Positions 1-7,244 of a stretch of DNA of 33,225 nucleotides are shown here, piece by piece. Both the position numbers and the translations under genes were made by a program. The notes below the pieces were generated by a model. It was not told where the DNA came from, did no database searches, and saw only the letters and a list, made by a program, of their open reading frames with translations. The DNA lies in contig DBXK01000037.1 of the NCBI GenBank assembly GCA_002309375.1, forward strand, positions 7,941 to 41,165, read 5' to 3'. The stretch is from Christensenella sp. UBA1214 (lineage in GTDB: Bacteria; Bacillota; Clostridia; Christensenellales; CAG-138). Position 1 is the first letter of the stretch, and the number at the start of each line of letters is the position of its first letter.

Positions 1-1137
1 GATGCCGTCGAGGATGCGCTTGGGGAGCACGAGGCTGAGGTCGCCCGGCGTCGCCGCGAGAGTCGGCACGGTAAAGCTTTCGGCGATGCGCTTATCGGTG
101 CTGCGCTGGCCGCGGATCAGGTCGCCGAAGCGCTGGACCATGACGCCGCCGCCGAGCATATTGGAAAGGCGGGCGATGCTTTCGCCATAGCCGTTGCTGT
201 CCTTGAAGGGCTCCGAAAAATGCTTGCTGACGAGCAGGGCGAAATTCGTGTTCTGCGTGTGCTTCGCGGGGTCCTCGTAGCTGTGGCCGTTGACGGTCAC
301 GATGCCATTCGTGTTTTCGTTCACGACGACGCCCTTCGGATTCATGCAGAACGTGCGGACGAGGTCGCCGTATTTCTCAGTGCGGTACATGATCTTGCTT
401 TCATAAAGCTCATCCGTGAGGTGCGAGAACACCTCGCTCGGCAGCTCGACGCGCACGCCGATATCGACGCGGTTGGAGCGGGTGCCGATGCCGATCTCGC
501 GGCAGACGCGCTCCATCCATTTGCTGCCGCTCCTGCCTACGGAAACGATGCAGCGGCTGCAGTTGTAGCCGACGCCGCATGAGCTGACCTCGAAGCCGCC
601 CTTCTCGACCTTGATCGAATCGACGGGGCTGTTGAAATGGAATTCAACGCTTTCCCGCAGCTCCGCATAGAGGTTTTCGAGCACTGTATAGTTGATGTCG
701 GTGCCGAGATGGCGCACGGAAGCTTCGAGAAGGTGCAGATCGTTCTGCATGCAGAGCTTTTTGAATTTGCTGCCCGAAGTCGAATAGAGCTTCGTGCCCT
801 CGCCGCCGTAGCGGAGATTGATCTCGTCCACATAGCGCATCAGCTCGAGCGCTTTTTTCTTGCCGATGTATTCATGCAGCGTTCCGCCGAAATCGTTGGT
901 GATATTGTATTTGCCGTCCGAAAACGCGCCTGCGCCGCCGAAGCCGCTCATGATCGAGCAGGTTTTGCACTTTATGCAGCTCTTGATTCTCTCCCCGTCG
1001 ATCGGGCAGCGGCGCTTTTCGAGCGTGTTGCCGGCCTCAAACACGGCGACGCTGAGCTCCGGCGCGAGCTTTTTAAGCTCATACGCCGAATAGATGCCGC
1101 CCGGGCCTGCGCCGATGATTATTACGTCGTAAAACAT
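1..1137 (-). CDS. FAD-dependent dehydrogenase, COG2509-like (3' end beyond window)
   Basis: The ATG is at 1137 behind AAAGGG and the frame is open for 379 codons to the left edge, so the C-terminus is missing. The N-terminus is a Rossmann FAD-binding motif, IIIGAGPGGIYSAYEL (about residues 6-21). A cysteine group follows at C44, C54, C57 and C60, then the glycine-rich GFGGAGAFSDGK (about 65-76). I know this combination from uncharacterised FAD-dependent dehydrogenases of the COG2509 type. The cysteines could hold a metal or Fe-S centre, but that is inference. It begins 24 bp after the peroxiredoxin stop on the same strand and is probably the last of three co-transcribed genes. Substrate and electron acceptor cannot be read from the sequence. 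Confidence 0.8.
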   Translation of the reverse strand, partial: MFYDVIIIGAGPGGIYSAYELKKLAPELSVAVFEAGNTLEKRRCPIDGERIKSCIKCKTCSIMSGFGGAGAFSDGKYNITNDFGGTLHEYIGKKKALELMRYVDEINLRYGGEGTKLYSTSGSKFKKLCMQNDLHLLEASVRHLGTDINYTVLENLYAELRESVEFHFNSPVDSIKVEKGGFEVSSCGVGYNCSRCIVSVGRSGSKWMERVCREIGIGTRSNRVDIGVRVELPSEVFSHLTDELYESKIMYRTEKYGDLVRTFCMNPKGVVVNENTNGIVTVNGHSYEDPAKHTQNTNFALLVSKHFSEPFKDSNGYGESIARLSNMLGGGVMVQRFGDLIRGQRSTDKRIAESFTVPTLAATPGDLSLVLPKRILDGI

Positions 1138-1161
1138 GGTTTCCCTTTCGTTTTCTGTACT

Positions 1162-1617
1162 TCAGCCGAGATATGCGAGTATCTCCGCCGCGTTGGTATC
1201 CGGCTTGACCTTCTCCATGACCTTTTCGATCAGGCCGTTTTCGTCGATTATAAACGTCGTGCGGACGACGCCCATGCTGACCTTGCCGTAGTTCTTCTTC
1301 TCCTGCCAAACGCCGTAGGCCTCGATCGCCTGCCTCTCCGGGTCGGAAAGCAGGATGAACGGCAGATTATACTTCTCCGCGAACTTCTTATGGGAAGCGA
1401 CGGAATCCTTGCTGACGCCGATCACGGCGATGTTCTTTTGTTTGAACGCTTCGTACGCTCCCGCGAAGGCGCAGGCCTGGCGGGTGCAGCCGGGGGTGCT
1501 GTCCTTCGGGTAAAAATAGAGCACGACCTTTTTGCCGAGGAAATCGGAAAGGCGAACTTCCTTCCCTTCCCCGTCGCTGAGAATAAAATCGGGCGCTTTC
1601 ATGCCTGTTTCAAGCAT
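1162..1617 (-). CDS. bcp: Bcp/PrxQ-type thioredoxin-dependent peroxiredoxin
   Basis: 151 residues, the full length for the family. The peroxidatic site is in STPGCTRQAC: C44 is the expected peroxidatic cysteine and C49 the resolving cysteine, the Bcp/PrxQ spacing. The fold continues with VIGVSKDSVASHKKF and RTTFIIDENG, both typical of AhpC/TSA proteins. The family reduces hydroperoxides in the cytoplasm using thioredoxin. The ATG is preceded by AGGAGGATCATAAA, a strong ribosome-binding site. The gene lies 33 bp after the amidase and 24 bp before the FAD dehydrogenase on the same strand, which suggests an oxidative-stress or metabolite-repair operon. Confidence 0.93.
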   Translation of the reverse strand: MLETGMKAPDFILSDGEGKEVRLSDFLGKKVVLYFYPKDSTPGCTRQACAFAGAYEAFKQKNIAVIGVSKDSVASHKKFAEKYNLPFILLSDPERQAIEAYGVWQEKKNYGKVSMGVVRTTFIIDENGLIEKVMEKVKPDTNAAEILAYLG

Positions 1618-1650
1618 TTTATGATCCTCCTGTAAAAAATATGTAAAAAT

Positions 1651-2427
1651 TCAGTGATTCTGTTTCCCGACCGGTATCTGCCTGCGGATGCTGCGGACAA
1701 GCGATGGATCGGCTTCGACCGTCAGCACCGTTTCCTCCGCTCCGGCGCGGGCAAGCACCTTTCCCCAGGGATCGACGGCGATCGAATTGCCATAGGAAAC
1801 GTAGCGCGCGCCATCATCCCTCGCCGGCGCGCAGCCGAAGGTGAAGATCTGCTCATCCACGGCGCGGGCGCGGAACAGGAGCTCCCAATGCAGCGGGCCG
1901 GTCGTCATATTGAACGCGGCGGGAACGGCGAGGAAGTCGATCCCCGGCAGCTCGCGAATGAACGCCGGGAAGCGGATATCGAAGCAGATGATGACGCCGA
2001 ACCTGCCGAACGGCGTATCGAAAAAGGTCATATCCTCCCCGGGTGAAAAGGTGCGTGATTCTTGGTATTTTTGCCCGCCCTCGATATCGACGTCGAAAAG
2101 ATGTACCTTCCTGTGCTTCGCGATGCGGTTTCCCTCGGGATCATAGCAGAAGCATGTGTTATAGAGCCTCTCCCCGTCCCGCTCGGGCATGCTGCCGCCG
2201 ATCAGATACGCGCCGGTCTCCCGCGCGATTTTCGAAAGCGTTTCGGTGATGCTTCCGCCCTCGCGCTGCGCGTTTTTTACGAACTCCCTGTTCTGATACG
2301 GGCAGCAGAACATTTCGGGCAGCATGATCACGTCCGCCTCGGCCGCGCTTTTCGCAAGCGCTTCCGCATGCGCAAGATTCGCCGCAAGATCGGCCGTGAC
2401 CTTCATTTGTATCAGCGCCAGCTTCAT
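1651..2427 (-). CDS. Carbon-nitrogen hydrolase, omega-amidase/Nit-like
   Basis: 258 residues covering the whole nitrilase fold. The catalytic triad is visible: E38 in MLPEMF, K107 in HRKVHLFD and C148 in ICFDIRFP. Length and motifs match the Nit1/Nit2 branch, which includes omega-amidases that hydrolyse alpha-ketoglutaramate and amidases that repair deaminated glutathione; nothing here separates these options. The ATG at 2427 follows GGAGGGG. A promoter lies directly upstream (TTGAAA, 17 bp, TAAAAT), and this is the first gene of the three-gene minus-strand group with the peroxiredoxin and FAD dehydrogenase. A metabolite-repair role fits that company but is inference. Confidence 0.88.
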   Translation of the reverse strand: MKLALIQMKVTADLAANLAHAEALAKSAAEADVIMLPEMFCCPYQNREFVKNAQREGGSITETLSKIARETGAYLIGGSMPERDGERLYNTCFCYDPEGNRIAKHRKVHLFDVDIEGGQKYQESRTFSPGEDMTFFDTPFGRFGVIICFDIRFPAFIRELPGIDFLAVPAAFNMTTGPLHWELLFRARAVDEQIFTFGCAPARDDGARYVSYGNSIAVDPWGKVLARAGAEETVLTVEADPSLVRSIRRQIPVGKQNH

Positions 2428-2457
2428 TTTCCCCTCCGCCGCATATCTATTTATTGT

Positions 2458-2486
2458 ATTTTACCATCAAAGCCGTTCTTTTTCAA
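2458..2486 (-). promoter_or_regulatory. Sigma-A promoter of the amidase-bcp-FAD operon
   Basis: On the minus strand TTGAAA (2486-2481) and TAAAAT (2463-2458) are separated by exactly 17 bp. The -10 lies about 30 bp before the amidase ATG. The 142-bp gap to the divergent MATE gene also holds a weaker plus-strand promoter. Confidence 0.7.
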
Positions 2487-2499
2487 TGGCCGCAATGCG

Positions 2500-2528
2500 T
2501 TGCATCCTTCCCGTTTTTATGATAAACT
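2500..2528 (+). promoter_or_regulatory. Possible sigma-A promoter of the MATE-luxE-luxC operon
   Basis: TTGCAT (2500-2505), 17 bp, TAAACT (2523-2528), ending about 42 bp before the MATE ATG. Both boxes are imperfect. A TATGAT at 2518-2523 is another -10 but has no good -35. Confidence 0.4.
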
Positions 2529-2569
2529 ACCGCTGAAGGGGCGGCTCCGTCCGGGCCGTTTATTAAAGT

Positions 2570-3910
2570 ATGAACAGGGATCTGACCGTCGGCAAGCCCT
2601 CCGCGGTTTTATGGGGGTTCTGCCTTCCGCTCTTCGCGAGCGTGATTTTTCAACAGCTTTATAATATCGCGGACAGCCTGATCGCGGGGAAGCTGATCGG
2701 CGAAAGCGCGCTTGCCGCCGTCGGCAACAGCTACGAGGTGACGCTGATCTTCATCGCGTTCGCTTTCGGCTGCAACATCGGCTGCTCCGTCGTCGTTTCC
2801 CGCCTTTTCGGCGCGAAGGAATACGGCAATCTGCGCACAGCCGTCCATACCGCGTTCATCTCGACCGCCTGCCTGCTCGCCGTGCTGATGACGCTCGGCC
2901 TCGTTTTCGGCAGGGCTGTGCTCCGCCTTATCGACACGCCGGAGCATATCCTTTCGGATTCCGCGGCGTATCTCGATATCTATATCCTCAGCCTGCCGTT
3001 CATGTTCTTTTATAATATCAGCAACGGCATCTTCTCCGCCCTCGGCGATTCGAAAACGCCGTTCATCTTCCTCGCCGCAAGCTCGACCGCGAACGTATTC
3101 GTCGACATCCTTTTCGTGAAGGTCTTCAAGATGGGCGTTCCGGGCGTCGCGTGGGCGACCTTCCTCTGCCAGGGCGTGAGCTGCCTTCTCGCGGTGACTT
3201 TCGTTTTCAAAAGGCTGAAAGGGATCCCGGCGCCGAAGGAAGAGGTCCGCGTTTTTTCCTTTGAACTGCTGAAAAACATCGTCTATGTCGCCGTGCCGTC
3301 AACGATCCAGCAAAGCTTCGTTTCGATCGGCAACATCATCATCCAGCGCGTGATCAACGGCTTTGGCGAGGGCACGATCGCGGGCTACGCGGCGGCGATC
3401 AAGCTCAACAACCTCGTAATAACCTCGTTCTCGACCTGCTGCCAGGGCATCTCCAACTATACCGCGCAGAATCTCGGCGCCGGCAAGCGCGAACGCCTCC
3501 CGGCGGGCTTCAACGCGGGCGTGCGGATGCTCTGGCTGCTAGCGATCCCGTTCGCATCGCTCTATTTCTTCTTCGGCGAGTTCTTCCTCCGCCTTTTCAT
3601 GGAGTCGCCGAGCGAGACTGCGCTTTCGACGGGTATAACGCTCCTGCGCATCCTTGCGCCGTTCTATTTCGTGATCCCGCTGAAGATGGTCGGCGACGGC
3701 GTACTGCGCGGCGCGGGAATGATGCGCTATTTCATGATCGGCACCTTCACGGATCTTCTGCTCCGCGTCGTGCTCGCGATCGTGCTTTCAGAAACACCGC
3801 TCGGCAGCACAGGCATCTGGATCGCCTGGCCGATCGGCTGGTGCGTCGCAACGGTGCTCGTGTTCATCTTTTACCGCAATAAATTCCTGCGGAAAGGAGC
3901 AAGAAGCTGA
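2570..3910 (+). CDS. MATE-family multidrug/metabolite exporter
   Basis: 446 residues, normal for a 12-helix MATE transporter. The start MNRDLTVGKPSAVLWGF followed by LFASVIFQQLYNIADSLIAG is the typical N-terminus of the DinF/NorM-like branch in Firmicutes, and hydrophobic helices fill the rest. The family exports cationic drugs or small metabolites in exchange for sodium or protons. No strong ribosome-binding site precedes the ATG. Its stop (3908-3910) touches the ATG of the LuxE-like gene, so the two are translationally coupled. That coupling makes export of a product made by the LuxE/LuxC pair a reasonable guess, but the substrate is unknown. Confidence 0.92.
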   Translation: MNRDLTVGKPSAVLWGFCLPLFASVIFQQLYNIADSLIAGKLIGESALAAVGNSYEVTLIFIAFAFGCNIGCSVVVSRLFGAKEYGNLRTAVHTAFISTACLLAVLMTLGLVFGRAVLRLIDTPEHILSDSAAYLDIYILSLPFMFFYNISNGIFSALGDSKTPFIFLAASSTANVFVDILFVKVFKMGVPGVAWATFLCQGVSCLLAVTFVFKRLKGIPAPKEEVRVFSFELLKNIVYVAVPSTIQQSFVSIGNIIIQRVINGFGEGTIAGYAAAIKLNNLVITSFSTCCQGISNYTAQNLGAGKRERLPAGFNAGVRMLWLLAIPFASLYFFFGEFFLRLFMESPSETALSTGITLLRILAPFYFVIPLKMVGDGVLRGAGMMRYFMIGTFTDLLLRVVLAIVLSETPLGSTGIWIAWPIGWCVATVLVFIFYRNKFLRKGARS

Positions 3911-5029
3911 ATGGATCTTCGCAGAAAGCTGTTTTTGAAGCGGAATCCTTACCGGATCGGCAAAACTGCGCCGCTGTTCCTTGAGGCGGTGCGGCGCAAT
4001 ATCGCTTCGAATCGGGACGGCTGCAGCGAGTATGCCCGCATACTCGAAAACTGCGGCTTTTCGCCCGACGATATCGCTTCCGAAGCGGATCTTGCGAAGA
4101 TCCCCGTCATCCCGACGCTCTACCTCAAGCGCAACCGCCTTTTTTCCGTGCCGGAGAAAAAGCTCGCCGTCAAAGCAACCTCTTCGGGAACAAAAGGCTC
4201 GATGAGCGTCGTCGGGTTCGACCGTTCATCCCTTTTTTACGGAATAATGATGATGTTCCGCTTTTTCTCCTATTACCGCATCATCTCGCCGATCCCGGTC
4301 AATTACATCGTTCTCGGCTATGAGCCGAGCAAGCATACCGATATGGGCGCCGTCAAGACCGCATACGGAACAACGAAGTTCGCCCCTGCGCTCCACCGCG
4401 AATACGCTTTGCGCGATACCGGCTCCGGCTATGAGGTCAATGTTGAAGGCATTAAAAAAGCGCTGCTGTCCTATGCAAAGAGCCCCTTCCCCGTGCGTTT
4501 CGTCGGATTCCCGGCTTATATGTATTTCCTTGCGAAGACGCTTCGCGAAAACGGGATCTCCCTGCGGCTCAAAAAGCGCTCAATGATCCTCCTCGGCGGC
4601 GGTTGGAAGCAATTCGCAGGCGAAGAGATCGACAGGGAAGAATTCTTCGCTCTGATCCGTGAAACGCTCGGCATCGAGCGGGAACGCTGCTTCGAATTCT
4701 ACAGCGCCGTCGAGCACCCGCTCGCTTATGTCAAATGCAAAAACGGGCATTTTCATGTCCCGCTTTACAGCCGCGTCATCATCCGCGATACAAAAACGCT
4801 TGAGCCTGTTCCGGACGGTCAGATCGGGCTTTTGAGCTTCGTCACTCCGCTCGTTTCGTCCATGCCGCTTACGAGCGTCATCACGGACGACCTCGCTGTG
4901 CACAGCAATGCGGAATGCGGCTGCGGGCTCGAAACGCCGTATTTCGACCTGATCGGCCGCGCGGGCGTCAGCGGCATCAAAACCTGCACTGCTCAGGCTG
5001 CGGAGATCCTCGGGAGGGAAAACAAATGA
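3911..5029 (+). CDS. luxE: LuxE-like acyl-protein synthetase
   Basis: 372 residues, the length of bacterial LuxE. The adenylate-forming motif SSGTKGSMS is at about 91-99. The C-terminal segment GRAGVSGIKTCTAQAAEIL contains C359, which aligns by eye with the cysteine that carries the acyl group in luminous-bacteria LuxE (consensus KGCA.AA.E.L). LuxE activates a fatty acid as acyl-AMP, takes it onto this cysteine and passes it to LuxC for reduction to an aldehyde. The start is set by AAAGGAGC at about 3895 and by abutment with the MATE stop. The 3' end overlaps luxC by ATGA. No luciferase, LuxD or acyl carrier protein gene is nearby, so the acyl substrate (fatty or aromatic) is open. Confidence 0.85.
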   Translation: MDLRRKLFLKRNPYRIGKTAPLFLEAVRRNIASNRDGCSEYARILENCGFSPDDIASEADLAKIPVIPTLYLKRNRLFSVPEKKLAVKATSSGTKGSMSVVGFDRSSLFYGIMMMFRFFSYYRIISPIPVNYIVLGYEPSKHTDMGAVKTAYGTTKFAPALHREYALRDTGSGYEVNVEGIKKALLSYAKSPFPVRFVGFPAYMYFLAKTLRENGISLRLKKRSMILLGGGWKQFAGEEIDREEFFALIRETLGIERERCFEFYSAVEHPLAYVKCKNGHFHVPLYSRVIIRDTKTLEPVPDGQIGLLSFVTPLVSSMPLTSVITDDLAVHSNAECGCGLETPYFDLIGRAGVSGIKTCTAQAAEILGRENK

Positions 5030-6303
5030 ACCTTGTTTTCGGTGAATTCCTCGATAATGATGAAGCGCTTGCCCGTCTTGAAGAGCTCGGCGGGCTCATC
5101 GCCGTTTCAAGGCGGCAACCGCCCCTCCTCCGGGAAGAGGTCATAGCCGCACTCGATGCTTTTTCAAAAAGTCTTTCCCCGGATTCCGAGCTTCCCCTGC
5201 TCGAAGGCATGGGGCTTTCCCGCGAAAAAGCGCTGTATGAGCTTGAATATGCCCGCACCGCGACGAGCCGGGAATACCTCGAAGAGCGCATCCGGCGCGA
5301 GCTCGGCGGCGATCCGGCGCCCTTCGTACCCTTCGGCGAGACCGGGCCCATAAAGCAAAAGCGGCTGCCTCTCGGAGTGATCATGCATATTGCCGCCGGA
5401 AATGTGGACGCGCTGCCCGTTTACAGTGTGATCGAAGGCCTGCTCACGGGAAACATCAGCATTCTCAAGCTCCCGACCGGCGACGGAGGCCTCTCCGCCG
5501 CGATCCTCGGACGGCTGATCGAGCTCGAACCGAAGCTGAGGCACTATGTCTGCGTTTTCGATTTTCCCTCCTCGGATACCGCTTCGATGGAAAAGATGGC
5601 CGCCGTTTCGGACGCCGTCGTCGTTTGGGGCGGGGATGAAGCGATACGCGCCGTGCGGCGCCTTGCTTCGCCCGATACACGCATCATCGAATGGGGCCAT
5701 AAGCTGAGCTTCGCCTATGTTTCCGGCGAGGCGGACGAAGAAGCGCTCCGCGGCGTTGCTTTCAACATCTGCGACACGGAGCAGCTCTACTGCAGCTCCT
5801 GCCAGGGGATCTATGTCGACGCCGATGATTTCGGCGAAGTCTGCCGCTTTGCGGAGCGTTTTGCCGATATCCTTCAGGAGGTTTCCCTCACCATGCCCTC
5901 AGCGGGCGGCACGGCGGTCGAAGCGCAGAAAACGCTTGAGCTTTATACCGAGGAGCTTGAGGCTTCTTCCGATGAAAAGCACATCTTCCGCCGGAGAGGC
6001 TGCAGCGTTATCGCTTACCGCGACAATCGGCTCGCCCCTTCGTACATGTTCAGGAATTGCTTCGTTCGGCCTCTGCCGCGCGGAGAGATCCTCGATCGGC
6101 TTTGCGGATACAAAAACCTTCTGCAAACCGTTGCGCTCATCTGCCCGGATGCCGATCGGCCGGAACTCGAGGAGCTGTTTTTCAAGACCGGCGCAGTGCG
6201 CATCACAAGCGGCAGACGGATGAGCCGAAATTACTGCGGCAGCCCGCACGACGGCGAATTCGCCCTTGCGCGATACATGAAAACAGTCTCTGTCGAATAT
6301 TGA
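5026..6303 (+). CDS. luxC: LuxC-like acyl-CoA/acyl-protein reductase
   Basis: 425 residues from the ATG at 5026, which overlaps the luxE TGA and follows GGGAGGGAA. An earlier in-frame ATG lies inside luxE and is unlikely. The NADPH-side motif PLGVIMHIAAGNVDALPVY (about 115-133) and the TEQLYCSSCQG motif with C256 match the LuxC family, where this cysteine carries the acyl thioester. The reaction is NADPH-dependent reduction of an acyl thioester to an aldehyde. Together with LuxE it forms a complete fatty-acid-reductase core, and the overlapping genes imply balanced production. The route lacks a recognisable consumer of the aldehyde in this window. Confidence 0.87.
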   Translation: MNLVFGEFLDNDEALARLEELGGLIAVSRRQPPLLREEVIAALDAFSKSLSPDSELPLLEGMGLSREKALYELEYARTATSREYLEERIRRELGGDPAPFVPFGETGPIKQKRLPLGVIMHIAAGNVDALPVYSVIEGLLTGNISILKLPTGDGGLSAAILGRLIELEPKLRHYVCVFDFPSSDTASMEKMAAVSDAVVVWGGDEAIRAVRRLASPDTRIIEWGHKLSFAYVSGEADEEALRGVAFNICDTEQLYCSSCQGIYVDADDFGEVCRFAERFADILQEVSLTMPSAGGTAVEAQKTLELYTEELEASSDEKHIFRRRGCSVIAYRDNRLAPSYMFRNCFVRPLPRGEILDRLCGYKNLLQTVALICPDADRPELEELFFKTGAVRITSGRRMSRNYCGSPHDGEFALARYMKTVSVEY

Positions 6304-6310
6304 ACACCCT

Positions 6311-6331
6311 GCGCGGGGATCCCTCCCGCGC
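6311..6331 (+). repeat. Intercistronic inverted repeat between luxC and mscS
   Basis: GCGCGGG (6311-6317) and CCCGCGC (6325-6331) form a perfect 7-bp stem with a 7-nt loop, 7 nt after the luxC stop. There is no T-run, so it looks like an RNA-stabilising or attenuating hairpin and not a full terminator. Confidence 0.5.
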
Positions 6332-6356
6332 TTGCCGCAAACCGAAAGGATAAACC

Positions 6357-7154
6357 ATGGATTTCAAGGAATTGCTGAAAAAACTCGAAGAAAGCGGGCT
6401 CAAGCTACTCGCCGGCGTCGCTGTGCTCGTCGTCGGAATGATCCTCGTGCGCCTGCTCATCAAGCTCGTGCTGAAGCGGAATCCGCTGAAAAAGGCGGAG
6501 CCGACGGTCAAAAGCTTCGTCGGCGCGCTGTTCCGGATCGTGCTCTATTCCGCCGTGATCCTCGCCGCGATCGGCGTGATGGGCATTCCTCTCTCCTCCT
6601 TCGTTACGCTGCTCGCCTCCGCCGGCGTCGCCGTCAGCCTCGCTCTGCAGGGCGCGCTCAGCAACTTCGTCGGCGGCGTCGTGCTGCTTCTCAACAAGCA
6701 GGTCCGCGCCGGGGAGTACATCAAAGTCGGCGAGGTCGAAGGCACCGTCCGCGCGGTCGGTCTTTTCTATACCGAGCTGATCACCGCGGACAACAAGCAT
6801 GTTTCCCTTCCGAACTCGAGCCTCACCAACACCGCGATCGTCAACTTCACCCGCGAGGGCACGCGCCGGCTCGATATCAAATTCGGTGTCAGCTACGGCA
6901 GCGATCTTGCCGCCGTGCGCGCCGCCCTTCTCTCCGTCACTATCGGTGACGAAGGTATCCTCTCCGAGCCCGCGCCGCAGGTGCTGCTCGACGAATGTGC
7001 TGACAGCAGCCTCAACTGCCTCCTCCGCATCTGGTGCAGGCAGGAGGACTACTGGCGCCTCCGCTTTGCGCTGACCGAGAAGGGCCGCAATGCTTTGAAC
7101 GAAGCAGGCGTCGAGATCCCGTTCCCGCAGCTCGACGTGCATATGAAGGGCTGA
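6357..7154 (+). CDS. MscS-family small-conductance mechanosensitive channel
   Basis: 265 residues, close to the minimal MscS design. Three hydrophobic segments lie at about 17-38, 55-77 and 80-115. The third is glycine/alanine-rich (ASAGVAVSLALQGALSNFVGG), the pore-lining TM3 pattern. The beta domain follows with VRAGEYIKVGEVEGTV and SLPNSSLTNTAIVNF. MscS channels open under membrane tension and release solutes during hypo-osmotic shock. The start is set by GAAAGGA just upstream. It lies 53 bp after luxC on the same strand and may be read through from the MATE-luxE-luxC transcript, although a small hairpin intervenes. Confidence 0.93.
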   Translation: MDFKELLKKLEESGLKLLAGVAVLVVGMILVRLLIKLVLKRNPLKKAEPTVKSFVGALFRIVLYSAVILAAIGVMGIPLSSFVTLLASAGVAVSLALQGALSNFVGGVVLLLNKQVRAGEYIKVGEVEGTVRAVGLFYTELITADNKHVSLPNSSLTNTAIVNFTREGTRRLDIKFGVSYGSDLAAVRAALLSVTIGDEGILSEPAPQVLLDECADSSLNCLLRIWCRQEDYWRLRFALTEKGRNALNEAGVEIPFPQLDVHMKG

Positions 7155-7166
7155 ACCCGGATAAGC

Positions 7167-7200
7167 AAAGCCGGAGGTCGACCCCCTCCGGCTTTTGTTT
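7167..7200. terminator. Bidirectional terminator after mscS
   Basis: AAAGCCGGAGG (7167-7177) pairs perfectly with CCTCCGGCTTT (7185-7195), followed by TGTTT. It begins 12 bp after the mscS stop and is also the only visible terminator for the minus-strand lipoprotein ending at 7245. Confidence 0.88.
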
Positions 7201-7244
7201 ATTCGGGCGCGGCTCCTGTCGGCGACATTGTTTCTTCCGTTAAA

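Noticed and set aside
5026..6303. Ordinary aldehyde dehydrogenase instead of LuxC
   Set aside because: The order of motifs, the TEQLYCSSCQG context and the overlapping LuxE gene fit LuxC better.
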